From: Dictyoglomus thermophilum H-6-12
GTDB lineage: Bacteria > Dictyoglomota > Dictyoglomia > Dictyoglomales > Dictyoglomaceae
Assembly: GCF_000020965.1 (NCBI RefSeq)
Contig: NC_011297.1
Coordinates: 1,770,525 to 1,834,524, forward strand
DNA length: 64,000 bases
Direction of reading: 5' to 3'
In this document: piece after piece, positions 63,099 to 64,000 of the stretch
Numbering within the stretch: the first letter of the stretch is position 1
How the letters are laid out: each line of letters begins with the position of its first letter
Program-made: the position numbers and the translations under genes
Notes under the pieces: model-generated
The model's database searches: none
What the model was told of the DNA's origin: nothing
The model's input: only the letters and a program-made list of their open reading frames with translations

Positions 63099-63842
63099 CT
63101 AAACTGGTGCTAAAGTTCCTGCAAAAATCATCCAGGCTAAAGCACTCTTGGAAAATAGGCTCAAAAGTATGTAAACCTTCTCTCCAAAGAGATAATCCTT
63201 CCAAGGGCCAACCTTTTTATGCTGTAAGAAAGCATTAATTGCAAACATATTGAAGAAAATAAAAATTGTAGGAATGATTGCATAAACAAAAGCTGGAGGC
63301 TTGGCCTCTGAAGAACTAAGAGAACCATAAAAGTAAAGAAAAATCACAATCCAAGGAATAATTCCCGCAAAACAGCCATATATAAAAGCAAGCCAATTAG
63401 TTTTTTCAGTATATTGATTATGAATCTCAAACATTATTCCAAAAAGATTCATGGTAGCATTAACTCCAAACATAGCAATTAATGTGCCTATATCCCAAAC
63501 TCCTACCAACATACCTATTAACACTATCATAAGAGAAGAACTTAAAGCATATTCATAGAATCTAATTGGGTTCATTCTCCTTTTCAGAAAGCTGACATAC
63601 TGATTATAACCAACGGTAGAAATATAAAAATGAGCTATGGCAGAAATAAGTAAAAAGAGAGCTACAGCAGGACCAAATCTCAAATTATAGATTAATTGAG
63701 GATTAGGTTCAAGAGAAGAAGTTACCCTATCAAAAGCTAAAAAGTTGGAATAAATGGGATAAGTTTTATCATTGCTCAAAACGATCATCAAAATTCCTTG
63801 CAAAAGGTGAAGAAATCCCATAAAAAGATTAAATCTTCGCAA
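63099..63842 (-). CDS. Heliorhodopsin
   Basis: A 247-aa seven-helix protein. The heliorhodopsin pattern is seen as RRFNLFMGFLHLLQGILM at the start; RFYEYALSSSLM with Glu97, matching the Schiff-base counterion on helix C; and FSKSALAWMIFAGTL near the end, with Lys232 as the retinal-binding lysine on helix G. Heliorhodopsins sit inverted in the membrane and do not pump ions. No carotenoid or retinal gene is visible nearby. It lies just upstream of the two-component operon on the same strand. The recognition is from memory of the family motifs but is specific. Confidence 0.88.
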   Translation of the reverse strand: MRRFNLFMGFLHLLQGILMIVLSNDKTYPIYSNFLAFDRVTSSLEPNPQLIYNLRFGPAVALFLLISAIAHFYISTVGYNQYVSFLKRRMNPIRFYEYALSSSLMIVLIGMLVGVWDIGTLIAMFGVNATMNLFGIMFEIHNQYTEKTNWLAFIYGCFAGIIPWIVIFLYFYGSLSSSEAKPPAFVYAIIPTIFIFFNMFAINAFLQHKKVGPWKDYLFGEKVYILLSLFSKSALAWMIFAGTLAPV

Positions 63843-63961
63843 AATCTGAAACTTTTTTATCTCTTCTACAAAAATCCCCCTTAAATTATCATTTCAAATT
63901 CTAAAATATTTTCCTTACAATAACAAGTATCTCCATTAACAAATCCAAATCTTAAAAATTC

Positions 63962-63970
63962 TGATATAAT
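63962..63970 (+). promoter_or_regulatory. Extended -10 promoter, leaderless type
   Basis: TGATATAAT, with the ATG of the next gene starting 7 nt after it (63978). Transcription should start at, or next to, the A of the start codon. No Shine-Dalgarno and no clear -35. Confidence 0.65.
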
Positions 63971-63977
63971 TTACCTC

Positions 63978-64000
63978 ATGGATGTAAGTGTAATTATACC
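63978..64000 (+). CDS. Probable family-2 glycosyltransferase (5' end only)
   Basis: Only seven full codons are in the window: MDVSVII followed by the start of a Pro codon. This is the usual opening beta-strand of GT2 glycosyltransferases (..VSVIIPTYN). The call rests on that pattern alone plus a leaderless promoter just upstream. Confidence 0.45.

Overview
The window looks like chromosomal DNA of an AT-rich, thermophilic, strictly fermentative diderm bacterium. The gene order and proteins (rpmH-rnpA-yidD-yidC-jag-mnmE, an F-type ATP synthase with unusual stator genes, Lpt and Lnt envelope genes, a heliorhodopsin) best fit Dictyoglomus. That placement is inference from gene content; no rRNA or tRNA gene lies in the window to confirm it.

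The first ~27.7 kb is an accessory region with many remnants. It holds a frameshifted proC; two copies of a small secreted-peptide / small-membrane-protein cassette (one with the peptide gene deleted); two ABC-2 permeases whose ATPase gene is cut down to its C-terminus; an MFS efflux protein; and an ABC exporter whose H-loop His is missing. It also holds five MNT nucleotidyltransferase / HEPN toxin-antitoxin modules in various states (two intact, one nearly intact, two decayed). Further right are a GH94-type phosphorylase, a thermonuclease-like gene next to a decayed MjaI-like restriction gene, a frameshifted secreted Het-C/beta-gamma-crystallin protein, a multiply broken Ig-like lipoprotein, and a secreted beta-propeller protein.

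The most interesting locus is the minus-strand operon 16454-11711. It starts with a 66-aa peptide carrying nine cysteines spaced every third residue, followed by a PxPDFEVA stretch that matches the core of subtilosin A. Then come a perfect hairpin, an AlbA-like radical SAM/SPASM enzyme with an N-terminal PqqD-like region, a second radical SAM enzyme, an ABC ATPase and two small permeases. I read this as a subtilosin-type sactipeptide system with a greatly expanded, essentially leaderless cysteine array and two radical SAM enzymes.

From 27.8 kb on the DNA is dense, mostly intact housekeeping sequence, nearly all on the minus strand. Reading left to right: a ClC transporter, UppP, the mnmE-jag-yidC-yidD-rnpA-rpmH block, NAD salvage (pncB/pncA-like), a 25-aa Trp-rich membrane peptide, YjbQ, RtcB (plus strand), two envelope/secreted proteins, GlpP (plus strand), and the ATP synthase operon (AtpZ-like, AtpI/R-like, a, c, b-delta fusion, alpha, gamma, beta, epsilon). 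Then follow TrmL, YqeY, a flavodoxin, a histone-deacetylase-like protein, YigZ, a cytosolic HtrA-like protease, an alpha/beta hydrolase, a rubredoxin with its flavoprotein reductase, and an envelope operon (response regulator, histidine kinase, lipoprotein, Lnt, LptC, LptA, LptF/G, LptD). The window ends with a heliorhodopsin gene and the start of a divergent, apparently leaderless glycosyltransferase gene.

Several promoters share an extended -10 element (TGnTATAAT). In some, the start codon lies only 6-9 nt downstream with no Shine-Dalgarno sequence, which points to leaderless transcripts.
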